In this document: one piece after another, positions 56,272 to 64,000 of the stretch
Position numbering within the stretch: position 1 is the first letter of the stretch
Layout of the letters: every line of letters begins with the position of its first letter
Source of the DNA: CANLBN01 sp965230205
GTDB lineage: Bacteria > Pseudomonadota > Gammaproteobacteria > Pseudomonadales > Cellvibrionaceae
NCBI GenBank assembly: GCA_965230205.1
Contig: OZ245996.1
Location: 682,001-746,000 of the forward strand
Reading direction: 5' to 3'
DNA: 64,000 bases
Notes under the pieces: generated by a model
The model's input: the letters and a program-made list of their open reading frames with translations, nothing else
Database searches by the model: none
Told to the model about the DNA's origin: nothing
Program-made: the position numbers and the translations under genes

Positions 56272-57773
56272 TGACAATGCCCCGTTTGGCGTACCAAGCC
56301 CCAGCCATAAATATCATCCTTACCTTGCTCACCTAAGTCGTCCGCATTTTCTGTAATTTGCTGAATAATTGCCTTAGGATCACGGTCAGGTTGCTGACTC
56401 GCAAGGATAGCGCCGACGGCTGTCACAAATGCTGTCGCATAGGACGTACCATTGTCAAAATGACCTGTATCATCACCAGAGGGCACCCAAATACTAACGC
56501 CAGGCGCTGCCACCGTTAAATAACTTCCTCGATTTGCATTACGATAAGATCGTAAATGCCGATCTACCGCAGTCACAGCAATAACATCTGGATAAGCAGC
56601 AGGATAGGCCGGCGGCGCGCTGGGTCCACCGTTACCTGCCGCAGCCGTCACCAAAATACCTTTTTGATTTAATCGAGATAGAGCCGTTTGAAGCGTATCA
56701 TTTGCCGGCCCGGTAATACTGATATTAACAACAGGTACATTAAGAGAAGCCAGCCAATCCAAAGCGCGAACAATATTACTGGCGGTTGCTTGTAAATTAC
56801 CCTCACTGTCCTTTTCAAAAACATCGGCAGCAAATAATTGTGCATTAGGCAACAAGCCTGGAAACTCACTTTCTGCTCGCCCCACCAATAAAGAGGCAAT
56901 CGCGGTGCCATGCTCGGTATTACTGGCTTTTCCATTAGCTGCACGAAACACTGCTAGTTCACGCCCTTTCAATGCTGGATGCATAAGGTCTACCGCAGTA
57001 TCAATCATCCCAATACGAAGATTGTTAGCACACTGAACAAAAGAGTTTTCCATACCAATCAAGTCAGCACCATAACAACGAATACCACTGCATGTGTGGG
57101 AGCTAGCCAGCTTATAAATAGCATTTAATTCATAGTAAGCTTGTGGAGATGCCAATTTTAACTGCTCAAGTGCTTGATCGGGGCTTTGGCCTTCGGGTGG
57201 CTGTAAACGTGTTAACTCCAATCGCAAAGAACGTAACTTAATTGGCTGACTGATTTGAAAACCCAATGCACGAGCACGCGCTTGGGCATCTTCATCTAAA
57301 TTAACCGCAATGACATCTTCAACATCATCAAAATCACTGTCTCCCGAATCATCACCATAAGATTCTGGGCTTGATTCAGGATCATCTGATTCAAAACCAT
57401 CTTCATCGTCCTCACCTTCGTCTTCATCCGCTTCATCTTCACTTTCGTCACCCTCATCTCCCTCATCTCCCTCATCGCCATCTTCGCCATCTTCGCCATC
57501 TTCGCCATCTTCGCCATCTTCGCCATCATCATCATCGTCGTCATCATCATCGTCGTCATCATCATCGTCGTCGTCATCGTCGTCATCATCATCATCGTCG
57601 TCGTCGTCGTCGTCGTCATCATCATCATCGTCGTCAGCATAGGCAATTCCCATATTCAAGATTAATGAATCATTGAACTGATAGATAAGAGTAGTTGCCA
57701 GAAATAGATTAAGGCTGACAAGGAAAGCAAAAAATAATGGCTTAGCTATTTTAATGATGTTAAATAACGTCAT
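56268..57773 (-). CDS. Secreted S8 subtilisin-like protease with poly-aspartate segment
   Basis: A 501-residue protein. Residues about 14-32 form a signal or anchor helix. Residues 47-83 are 37 consecutive aspartates, coded by mixed GAT and GAC, then five GED repeats and further GDE/acidic sequence to about 155. The subtilase domain has a full triad: Asp258 in IGMIDTAVDLMHP, His288 in NTEHGTAIASLL and Ser444 in GTSYATAF, with the oxyanion Asn381 in AAAGNGGPS. Conserved cysteines occur near 229-247. The acidic segment could bind calcium or keep the zymogen extended. It is divergent from the sigma gene and shares an overlapping promoter with it. Confidence 0.9.
   Translation of the reverse strand: MTLFNIIKIAKPLFFAFLVSLNLFLATTLIYQFNDSLILNMGIAYADDDDDDDDDDDDDDDDDDDDDDDDDDDDDDDDDDDDDGEDGEDGEDGEDGEDGDEGDEGDEGDESEDEADEDEGEDDEDGFESDDPESSPESYGDDSGDSDFDDVEDVIAVNLDEDAQARARALGFQISQPIKLRSLRLELTRLQPPEGQSPDQALEQLKLASPQAYYELNAIYKLASSHTCSGIRCYGADLIGMENSFVQCANNLRIGMIDTAVDLMHPALKGRELAVFRAANGKASNTEHGTAIASLLVGRAESEFPGLLPNAQLFAADVFEKDSEGNLQATASNIVRALDWLASLNVPVVNISITGPANDTLQTALSRLNQKGILVTAAAGNGGPSAPPAYPAAYPDVIAVTAVDRHLRSYRNANRGSYLTVAAPGVSIWVPSGDDTGHFDNGTSYATAFVTAVGAILASQQPDRDPKAIIQQITENADDLGEQGKDDIYGWGLVRQTGHCQ
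57525..57635. repeat. Trinucleotide tract coding 37 aspartates
   Basis: 111 bases of plus-strand ATC/GTC triplets (GAT/GAC on the coding strand). All 37 codons are aspartate, with the two codons mixed irregularly, so it is not a simple replication-slippage product of one codon. It is followed on the coding strand by GED repeats. Confidence 0.95.
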
Positions 57774-57929
57774 ATCTATCTCATCTTAATATTAACGATA
57801 ATGTCCTAAGGAATTATGGGCCTTTTCGTGATCGACAGCTTGAAAACCCACCCCTTATTCTAAAAAACTATCAAAGCAATTCATAAATGACAATTCTGCT
57901 TGATCAAATCATATATCCATATACTATTT

Positions 57930-57956
57930 ATAACGATTTTTTGTGGAATAAATTCC
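57930..57956 (-). promoter_or_regulatory. ECF-type promoter of the protease operon
   Basis: On the minus strand GGAATTTAT (from 57956) is followed by CGTTAT (57935-57930), 21 bases from first G to C. It gives a leader of about 150 bases before the protease ATG. Its -35 block overlaps the -35 block of the sigma promoter through the palindrome-like GGAATAAATTCC. Confidence 0.6.
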
Positions 57957-57972
57957 ATCACTATTCCGTTAT
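57945..57972 (+). promoter_or_regulatory. ECF-type promoter of the sigma/anti-sigma operon
   Basis: GGAATAAAT (57945) and CGTTAT (57967-57972), 22 bases between first bases. The same blocks as at 52001 and on the opposite strand here. Start codon follows 20 bases later, so the sigma factor would control its own gene. Confidence 0.65.
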
Positions 57973-57991
57973 AGAGTAAAAGGCGGCAAAT

Positions 57992-58513
57992 ATGTCGAAT
58001 GATCTACACAATGAGGGGCTACAGGAAGAGATAGTCGTATTACTCCCTAGACTTCGACGTTTTACGAGAGCACTAACTGGCTCCACGGATGCAGGTGATG
58101 ATTTGGCTCAGTCAACATGCGAACGCGCATTAAAGAAGTTAGAACAGTTTCGTCCAGGTACTCGACTGGATAGTTGGATTTTTCGCATTGCAAAAAATAT
58201 TTGGATCGATCAACTGCGTTCAAAATCTAATCAAGGCAATACGGTTGATTTGGAATCGTGGAGTGAAACTGAACAAGCTGCAAGAGAAGGTGCCCAGGAA
58301 AACTATATTAAGCTACATAATATTGATACTGCAATGACTCAATTATCGGAAGAACAACGGTGCTTATTGGCATTAGTTTGTATAGAGGGATTTTCATATA
58401 AAGAGGCATCTGCACTGATGGAAATACCGGTCGGAACGGTCATGAGCCGACTTGCACGCGCACGATTACGACTAGCTGAACTATTAAATGAGCCAGATGC
58501 TAAGAGGACATAA
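57992..58513 (+). CDS. ECF RNA polymerase sigma factor
   Basis: A 173-residue sigma-70 family ECF protein. Region 2 contains LLPRLRRFTRALTGSTDAGDDLAQSTCERALKKL and RLDSWIFRIAKNIWIDQLRS for core and -10 binding. Region 4 contains LSEEQRCLLALVCIEGFSYKEASALMEIPVGTVMSRLARARLRL for -35 recognition. There is no region 1 or 3. The ATG lies just after an AAGGCGG stretch. It is followed two bases later by the anti-sigma gene, and its own promoter carries the same boxes as two neighbouring units, indicating autoregulation. Confidence 0.94.
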   Translation: MSNDLHNEGLQEEIVVLLPRLRRFTRALTGSTDAGDDLAQSTCERALKKLEQFRPGTRLDSWIFRIAKNIWIDQLRSKSNQGNTVDLESWSETEQAAREGAQENYIKLHNIDTAMTQLSEEQRCLLALVCIEGFSYKEASALMEIPVGTVMSRLARARLRLAELLNEPDAKRT

Positions 58514-58515
58514 AG

Positions 58516-59283
58516 ATGACATTACTCAGCGATGAAAATTTAATGGCTTATGTCGACAATGAATTAGATATTGCGGTACGCAATAAATTGGAAGCTGAAC
58601 TACAAAAGAATCAGGAAGCACAAGTGCGCTTGAAACAATTCCAAAAGAGCGCTGATGCCTTACGTATTTTTGATCGAGTATTGGAAGAGCCAATACCAGA
58701 CTCAATCGCCCAAATTTTTACGTCTGATAGCAATGTAGCAGAAAATAATGACAATGCTATTCCATTGAACAATCAAGTAGAGCAACCCTTTTTCAGCAAA
58801 CCTCGTTTAGCGTTTGCTGCCAGCATTATATTTTGTGCAGGTATTGCCATAGGGCTATTATCGAATACACAGACTCAAGCAACGGGGCTTTTACAGGCAG
58901 CATTACCCAATGTCTTAGAGTCTCAAAAGTCGGGGGAGCCAGTCACTCACATATGGAACGAAGAACAATATGAAATTATGGTATTAGGTACTTTCAGTAA
59001 TAATGATAATCGTTATTGCCGTAGCTTCGAATTGACCCACCTTCCTGACCATACAAGAATTGGATTGGCATGCCGAGCGACTAATAAACAATGGGACGTT
59101 CACATGTTAGTCTCACCAAATCCTGTCGTAGATTCGAAACAAGTGAATAATAATAGCTACCAACCCGCAAGTAGTGGACGCGAATTAATTGATGCAGCGA
59201 AACGAGAGCTTGGCGTAAAAGTTACGATTAATTTAAACAAAGAACAAGCTCTACTCAAACAACATTGGAATGACGGACATTAA
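58516..59283 (+). CDS. Membrane-bound anti-sigma factor
   Basis: A 255-residue protein whose N-terminus (MTLLSDENLMAYVDNELD, then a helical region to about 55) is the sigma-binding domain of the anti-sigma type without the zinc HxxxCxxC motif. One membrane helix is at about 97-116 and the rest (about 140 residues) lies outside the cytoplasm, with two cysteines in NRYCRSFELTH and IGLACRATNKQW. Release of the sigma factor should follow a periplasmic signal or proteolysis. No regulator protease is adjacent other than the S8 protease; a role for it here is speculation. Confidence 0.88.
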   Translation: MTLLSDENLMAYVDNELDIAVRNKLEAELQKNQEAQVRLKQFQKSADALRIFDRVLEEPIPDSIAQIFTSDSNVAENNDNAIPLNNQVEQPFFSKPRLAFAASIIFCAGIAIGLLSNTQTQATGLLQAALPNVLESQKSGEPVTHIWNEEQYEIMVLGTFSNNDNRYCRSFELTHLPDHTRIGLACRATNKQWDVHMLVSPNPVVDSKQVNNNSYQPASSGRELIDAAKRELGVKVTINLNKEQALLKQHWNDGH

Positions 59284-59305
59284 AAAAGGCCTTAAGGCCT
59301 TTTTT
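59282..59305. terminator. Bidirectional palindromic terminator
   Basis: A perfect 24-bp palindrome: six A, GGCC, TTAA, GGCC, six T. It begins inside the anti-sigma stop codon and serves the sigma operon and the convergent gltBD operon. Confidence 0.85.
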
Positions 59306-59331
59306 AATTTTAAGATATTATTATTAGCAGA

Positions 59332-60750
59332 TTAAACATCTAGATAATCTAAAATACCTTGAGCAGCTTCACGTCCTTCCCAAATCGCAGTAACAACTAA
59401 GTCTGAGCCTCTAACCATGTCCCCACCAGCAAAGACTTTAGGGTTTGTCGTTTGGAATTTATATTCTTGAAATTCGGGAGCAACAACTCCTCCCCAACTA
59501 TTGATATCGACTTTATTTTCAGCAAACCAATCTTCAGGGCTTGGGTTAAAGCCAAAAGCGACCAATACTACATCAGCAGGGATAACTTCTTCACTTCCGG
59601 GGATTGCTTGCGGTCTACGTCGACCATTTTCATCAGGCTCACCTAACTCAGTAGTAACGACTTTAATACCTTCAACTTTTCCATCACCAACAATTTCTAT
59701 AGGTTGACGATTAAATAAAAACTCAACACCTTCTTCACGAGCATTAACGACTTCTCGACGAGAACCTGGCATATTTTCTTCATCACGACGATAAGCACAA
59801 GAGACACTCGCAGCACCTTGACGGATGGAAGTACGATTACAATCCATCGCTGTATCGCCGCCGCCAAGCACAACAACTCGTTTACCTTCGACACTGATAA
59901 AATCAGCAGGGTCTTTTTCAAAGCCTAAATTACGATTCACATTCGCAACTAAAAATGGCAAGGCATCATAAACGCCTGGTAAATCTTCGCCTGGGAAGCC
60001 GCCTTTTAAATACTCATAAGTTCCCATTCCCATAAATACTGCATCATAGTCATCAAGTAACTCACTCATTGAAATATCTTTTCCAATTTCAGTATTTAAA
60101 CGAAACTCAACACCCATTTCAGTAAACACTTCTCGGCGGCGTGACATAACAGATTTTTCTAATTTAAATTCTGGAATACCAAATGTCAGCAAACCACCAA
60201 TTTCGGGATATTTATCAAAGACCACCGGCTTAACGCCATTGCGAACCAAAATATCTGCACAACCAATACCTGCAGGGCCAGCGCCAATCACTGCAACTTT
60301 TTTATCGGTCCAGGTCACATTCGACATATCTGGCTTCCAGCCCATAGCAAATGCTGTATCGGTAATATATTTCTCAGCATTACCAATAGTGACTGCACCG
60401 AAGCCATCGTTTAATGTACAAGCACCTTCACATAGGCGATCCTGTGGGCACACACGACCACAGACTTCAGGCAGTGAATTCGTTTGATGGCTTAATTCAG
60501 CGGCTTCAAAAATATTTCCTTCAGAAATTAACTTTAACCAGTTTGGAATTAAATTATGAACAGGACACTTCCATTCACAGTAGGGATTACCGCAATCAAG
60601 GCAACGATGTGATTGGTCTTTAACCTCATCTTTTGTAAACGGATTATAGATTTCAACAAACTGTTGAGTACGAGAATCCATATCCTTTTTTTGTGGATCC
60701 TGACGATTCACATCTAAGAATTGAAAAACATTATCTAAACGTTTTGCCAT
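59332..60750 (-). CDS. gltD: Glutamate synthase (NADPH) small subunit
   Basis: The 472-residue beta subunit that passes electrons from NADPH to the large subunit in ammonia assimilation. The N-terminus binds Fe-S clusters through CLDCGNPYCEWKCPVHN and CGRVCPQDRLCEGAC. The FAD site is VAVIGAGPAGIGCADIL and the NADPH site VVVLGGGDTAMDCNRTSIRQG. It follows gltB by 77 bases in the same direction. Confidence 0.97.
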   Translation of the reverse strand: MAKRLDNVFQFLDVNRQDPQKKDMDSRTQQFVEIYNPFTKDEVKDQSHRCLDCGNPYCEWKCPVHNLIPNWLKLISEGNIFEAAELSHQTNSLPEVCGRVCPQDRLCEGACTLNDGFGAVTIGNAEKYITDTAFAMGWKPDMSNVTWTDKKVAVIGAGPAGIGCADILVRNGVKPVVFDKYPEIGGLLTFGIPEFKLEKSVMSRRREVFTEMGVEFRLNTEIGKDISMSELLDDYDAVFMGMGTYEYLKGGFPGEDLPGVYDALPFLVANVNRNLGFEKDPADFISVEGKRVVVLGGGDTAMDCNRTSIRQGAASVSCAYRRDEENMPGSRREVVNAREEGVEFLFNRQPIEIVGDGKVEGIKVVTTELGEPDENGRRRPQAIPGSEEVIPADVVLVAFGFNPSPEDWFAENKVDINSWGGVVAPEFQEYKFQTTNPKVFAGGDMVRGSDLVVTAIWEGREAAQGILDYLDV

Positions 60751-60827
60751 AACTGCTACCTATATTTTTTCAGCACACTGCGTGAATAATTTTTAATTGA
60801 AAATTCGATCAAACTTTCCTAAAACTA

Positions 60828-63800
60828 TTAAGCAACGGCTTTAACCTGCTTGGCGTTATCCAATAATTGCTCCATGGATGCCGCTTTTGGTTTAACTAAC
60901 CAGAACTGTTTAATGACAGTATCAAAATTATCGAGTAAGTATTGCCCCCACTGACTATGAGTTTCTTCTACAAACTCTTCGATAACACCTCGTAAATAAT
61001 CCATATGGCTCGTATGCTGATTAATACGATGGATATCAATCAGCTCAGGGTTATATTTATTTTCGAAGTTATTGTCTTCATCATAAACGTAAGCAAAACC
61101 ACCAGTCATACCTGCACCAAAGTTGACGCCTGTATTACCCAGAACAGTCACTACACCACCCGTCATATATTCACAACAGTGGTCTCCTGCACCTTCAACA
61201 ACAACTTGAGAGCCTGAGTTACGGACACCAAAGCGCTCTCCTGCACGGCCAGCAGCAAATAACTTTCCTCCTGTCGCACCATAGAGGCAGGTGTTACCCA
61301 TAATACTGGTCTTCTGGCTAGCAAAGGCTGAACCTTTCGGCGGACGAATAACAATTTTTCCGCCTGCCATGCCTTTACCAACATAGTCATTGGCGTCGCC
61401 ATCAAGGTATAAATTCAAGCCGCCTGCATTCCAGACACCGAAACTTTGTCCTGCAATACCGGTTAAATTAACCGTGATAGGCTTATCTGCCATTCCTTGA
61501 TTGCCATGGCGCTTCGCAATCTCACCTGATAAACGAGCGCCAATAGATCGGTCACAGTTATTAATTTCGTAAGTAAACTCCCCACCCTGCTTCGCATCGA
61601 TAGCGGGCAGCATGTCGGCAACCATGCGCTCGGCTGTTTCTCCAAGATCATAAGGTGCATTTTTATCAACTTCGCAGAATTGTGGCTTCGACTGAAGTAA
61701 CTCATCCGTATGAATAACCGGACTTAAATCCAATCGTTTTTGCTTGGAAGTTTCCCCATCAATTTGCGCTAATAAATCTACACGCCCAATCAATTCTTCC
61801 AAACTACGCACACCGAGGCTTGCCATCCAATGGCGCGTTTCTTCTGCAATAAAACGGAAGAAATTCATCGCCATTTCAACTGTACCAAGGTAGTGATCTC
61901 TACGTAAATCATCACGCTGAGTTGCAACACCCGTCGCACAGTTATTGAGATGACAAATACGCAAATATTTACAGCCAAGAACGACCATAGGTCCTGTACC
62001 AAAGCCAAAACTTTCGGCACCAAGAATAGCGGCTTTAATGACGTCGAGACCAGTTTTTAAACCACCATCGGCTTGAACACGCACCTTGTCTCTCAAATCA
62101 TTAGCACATAAGGTTTGATGAGTTTCACTCAAACCTAACTCCCATGGCGAGCCAGCATAACGTATTGACGTTAATGGGCTGGCAGCTGTACCACCGTCAT
62201 AACCTGAAATCGTAATTAAATCGGCATACGCTTTGGCAACACCCGCTGCGATTGTTCCTACGCCAGGGCGCGACACAAGCTTAACGGAAACTAAAGCATC
62301 TGGATTCACTTGCTTCAAATCAAAAATTAGCTGGGCTAAATCTTCAATTGAATAAATATCATGATGTGGCGGTGGAGAAATTAATGTCACGCCTGGCACT
62401 GAGTAACGCAACCGAGCAATCAGTTCATTCACCTTGCCACCAGGTAACTGCCCACCTTCACCAGGCTTAGCACCTTGAGCAACTTTAATCTGAAGTACTT
62501 CAGCATTCACCAAGTAGTGAGGAGTTACACCAAACCGTCCAGAGGCAACCTGTTTAATTTTTGATGATCTAACCGTACCGTAACGAGCAGGATCTTCACC
62601 ACCTTCACCACTGTTCGAGCGCCCACCAAGGCGGTTTTGGGCTTCGGCTAATGCTTCGTGAGCTTCAGGGGATAAAGCGCCTAATGACATACCGGCTGAA
62701 TCAAACCGTCTAACAATAGACTCGATAGGTTCAACATCATCCAATGAAATAGGCGTCACATCTTCATTGAGCTGCAATAAATCACGTAGAGTCGCGATAG
62801 GACGGTTGTTAATTAATTCAGCAACGTGCAACCAATCTTTAAAATCACCGGTACGCACAGCTTTGTGCATGCCTTGAATAACATCGGGGTTATAGGCGTG
62901 ATACTCCTGTCCATGAACGTACTTTAGTAGCCCACCCGGTGAAATTGGTTTACGCTTTTTCCAAGCATCTTTTACTAATGAGCGTTGGTCAGCCTCCAAA
63001 TCAACAAAGGTAGCTCCTTCAATACGGTTAGCAGTACCAGGGAAACAAAGTTTGATAACCTCACTGTCCAAACCAATGGCTTCAAATAATTGCGCTCCAC
63101 GATAAGAGGCAATCGTTGAGATACCCATTTTGGATAAAATTTTCAATAGCCCTTTATCAATACCCTTATTGTATTTTTCATAAGCCTGAACTTTATTCAT
63201 CACAATCTCACCAGTAGAGATCATGTCGTTGATTAAGCTATAGCTTAAATAAGGGCAAATCGCCGTTGCACCAAAGCCAATTAGCGTAGCCATATGGTGA
63301 GAGTCACGAGCTGTTGCTGTCTCGACAACAATGTTCGCATCACAGCGCATACCTTCTTCAATTAAGCGGTGATGTATTGCGCCTACAGCCAACAAGGCAT
63401 GAATAGGTAATTGTCCTTCCACTACATCCTTATCTGACAGGACTAGCTGTACCGTTCCAGATCTGACTGCAGCAATTGAAGCTTCAACTAGACGGTTAAT
63501 AGCAGTCTCTAAATCTGTCTCATCTGGGTTATAGAATAAACTAAACCCTCTAGTAGGGTAACGTGCATGCTCACCAGTTAACGTTGCAAAAATAGCAGGC
63601 GACAATATGGGGGAATTCAATATTATACGATTTGCATGTTCTGGAGTTTCCGAATAAACCGATAACTCTCTTCCCATACAAGTCTCTAATGACATAACGA
63701 TCGCTTCTCTTAAGGGATCGATAGGCGGGTTAGTCACTTGTGCAAATTGCTGACGAAAATAGTCATATAAGGAACGCTGTTTCTGTGATAGAACCGCCAT

Positions 63801-64000
63801 AGGCGTATCATCACCCATAGAACCAACAGCTTCTTGAGCAGACTCAGTCAATGGACGTATGACTTGCGTTCGCTCTTCTGTCGAGACTTGATACAGCTTC
63901 ATATAAGTATCTAATAAGTCGCCTTCAATACCCTCTATAGGCTCTTCCTGAACATCAAGTATCTTGGCATTTTCTTCCAGCCACTGCTTGTAAGGCTTAC
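60828..64000 (-). CDS. gltB: Glutamate synthase large subunit, N-terminus off window
   Basis: The visible part, about 1057 residues, is the C-terminal two-thirds of the alpha subunit; the reading frame is open to the right edge, so the glutaminase domain with its N-terminal cysteine lies outside. Present are the central domain, the FMN-binding synthase domain (SGEGGEDPARYGTVRSSKIKQ, DGGTAASPLTSIRYAG), the 3Fe-4S cysteines in CKYLRICHLNNCATGVATQRDDLR, and the C-terminal GXGXG beta-helix (MGNTCLYGATGGKLFAAGRAGERFGVRNSG). It combines 2-oxoglutarate and the ammonia from glutamine. It forms an operon with gltD. Confidence 0.97.
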   Translation of the reverse strand, partial: KPYKQWLEENAKILDVQEEPIEGIEGDLLDTYMKLYQVSTEERTQVIRPLTESAQEAVGSMGDDTPMAVLSQKQRSLYDYFRQQFAQVTNPPIDPLREAIVMSLETCMGRELSVYSETPEHANRIILNSPILSPAIFATLTGEHARYPTRGFSLFYNPDETDLETAINRLVEASIAAVRSGTVQLVLSDKDVVEGQLPIHALLAVGAIHHRLIEEGMRCDANIVVETATARDSHHMATLIGFGATAICPYLSYSLINDMISTGEIVMNKVQAYEKYNKGIDKGLLKILSKMGISTIASYRGAQLFEAIGLDSEVIKLCFPGTANRIEGATFVDLEADQRSLVKDAWKKRKPISPGGLLKYVHGQEYHAYNPDVIQGMHKAVRTGDFKDWLHVAELINNRPIATLRDLLQLNEDVTPISLDDVEPIESIVRRFDSAGMSLGALSPEAHEALAEAQNRLGGRSNSGEGGEDPARYGTVRSSKIKQVASGRFGVTPHYLVNAEVLQIKVAQGAKPGEGGQLPGGKVNELIARLRYSVPGVTLISPPPHHDIYSIEDLAQLIFDLKQVNPDALVSVKLVSRPGVGTIAAGVAKAYADLITISGYDGGTAASPLTSIRYAGSPWELGLSETHQTLCANDLRDKVRVQADGGLKTGLDVIKAAILGAESFGFGTGPMVVLGCKYLRICHLNNCATGVATQRDDLRRDHYLGTVEMAMNFFRFIAEETRHWMASLGVRSLEELIGRVDLLAQIDGETSKQKRLDLSPVIHTDELLQSKPQFCEVDKNAPYDLGETAERMVADMLPAIDAKQGGEFTYEINNCDRSIGARLSGEIAKRHGNQGMADKPITVNLTGIAGQSFGVWNAGGLNLYLDGDANDYVGKGMAGGKIVIRPPKGSAFASQKTSIMGNTCLYGATGGKLFAAGRAGERFGVRNSGSQVVVEGAGDHCCEYMTGGVVTVLGNTGVNFGAGMTGGFAYVYDEDNNFENKYNPELIDIHRINQHTSHMDYLRGVIEEFVEETHSQWGQYLLDNFDTVIKQFWLVKPKAASMEQLLDNAKQVKAVA

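Noticed and set aside
57296..57676. Long histidine/arginine-rich and methionine/threonine-rich frames overlapping the Asp tract
   Set aside because: They are only other-frame readings of the aspartate triplet repeat; the minus frame carrying the protease is the real gene.
57816..57863. 15-residue frame with AAGGA in the sigma/protease gap, as a possible peptide precursor for the ABC exporter
   Set aside because: It lies in the protease leader on the opposite strand, is very short and shows no leader-peptide features.

Overview
The window is a 64 kb piece of a gammaproteobacterial chromosome, most likely a free-living marine aerobe. The pointers are a leuS-lptE-holA housekeeping run, a panC-panD pair, an xseB-ispA-dxs isoprenoid run, gltB-gltD, PomA/PomB-type (sodium-driven) flagellar stators and an acetyl-CoA synthetase. 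I cannot assign a genus from sequence alone. No rRNA, tRNA, CRISPR array or insertion sequence was recognised.

Layout, left to right. 1-9800: a truncated unknown gene, a DUF218/ElyC-like protein, leuS-lptE-holA plus a small SutA-like protein, a membrane-anchored beta-helix protein and a metallo-beta-lactamase-fold protein. 10-16 kb: a GPH-type MFS transporter whose reading frame carries an amber codon at position 4, a DUF3094 protein, a GGDEF-EAL protein and an acyl-CoA dehydrogenase. 16-26.5 kb: an accessory cluster with two GT4 glycosyltransferases, a Wzx-like flippase, a tightly coupled five-gene operon (amidinotransferase, hexapeptide acetyltransferase, PLP decarboxylase, AMP-ligase, acyl carrier protein) and a DegT-like aminotransferase. 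It looks like a pathway for a glycan or small molecule carrying a guanidino group and an acyl or aminoacyl group. 26.5-33.6 kb: a lipoprotein PQQ-type sugar dehydrogenase fused to a cytochrome c domain, smrA, acs, an SRPBCC protein, panC-panD. 33.9-35.1 kb: an orphan hcp gene interrupted by one in-frame UGA, followed by two unknown small genes. 35.5-41.9 kb: a YgiQ-type radical SAM protein, a PIN-PhoH ATPase, a DEDDh exonuclease and an ankyrin protein with a structured 5' leader. 42.3-47.6 kb: a motility block pomA-pomB-pilZ-mcp. 47.8-51.8 kb: xseB-ispA-dxs and a siderophore-interacting protein.

52-59.3 kb is the most unusual region. An ECF sigma factor and membrane anti-sigma factor lie next to a secreted subtilisin-like protease with 37 consecutive aspartates, a translationally coupled secreted helical-toroid-like protein, a P-loop NTPase and an ABC exporter. 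The three transcription units each begin at a copy of the same two-block promoter: GGAAT(W)2AT, then CGTTAT starting 21-22 bases after the first G. Two of the copies overlap back to back between the sigma and protease genes. This indicates a self-contained, autoregulated ECF regulon that I do not recognise as a described system. The window closes with a palindromic terminator, gltD and most of gltB, whose 5' end lies beyond the right edge.
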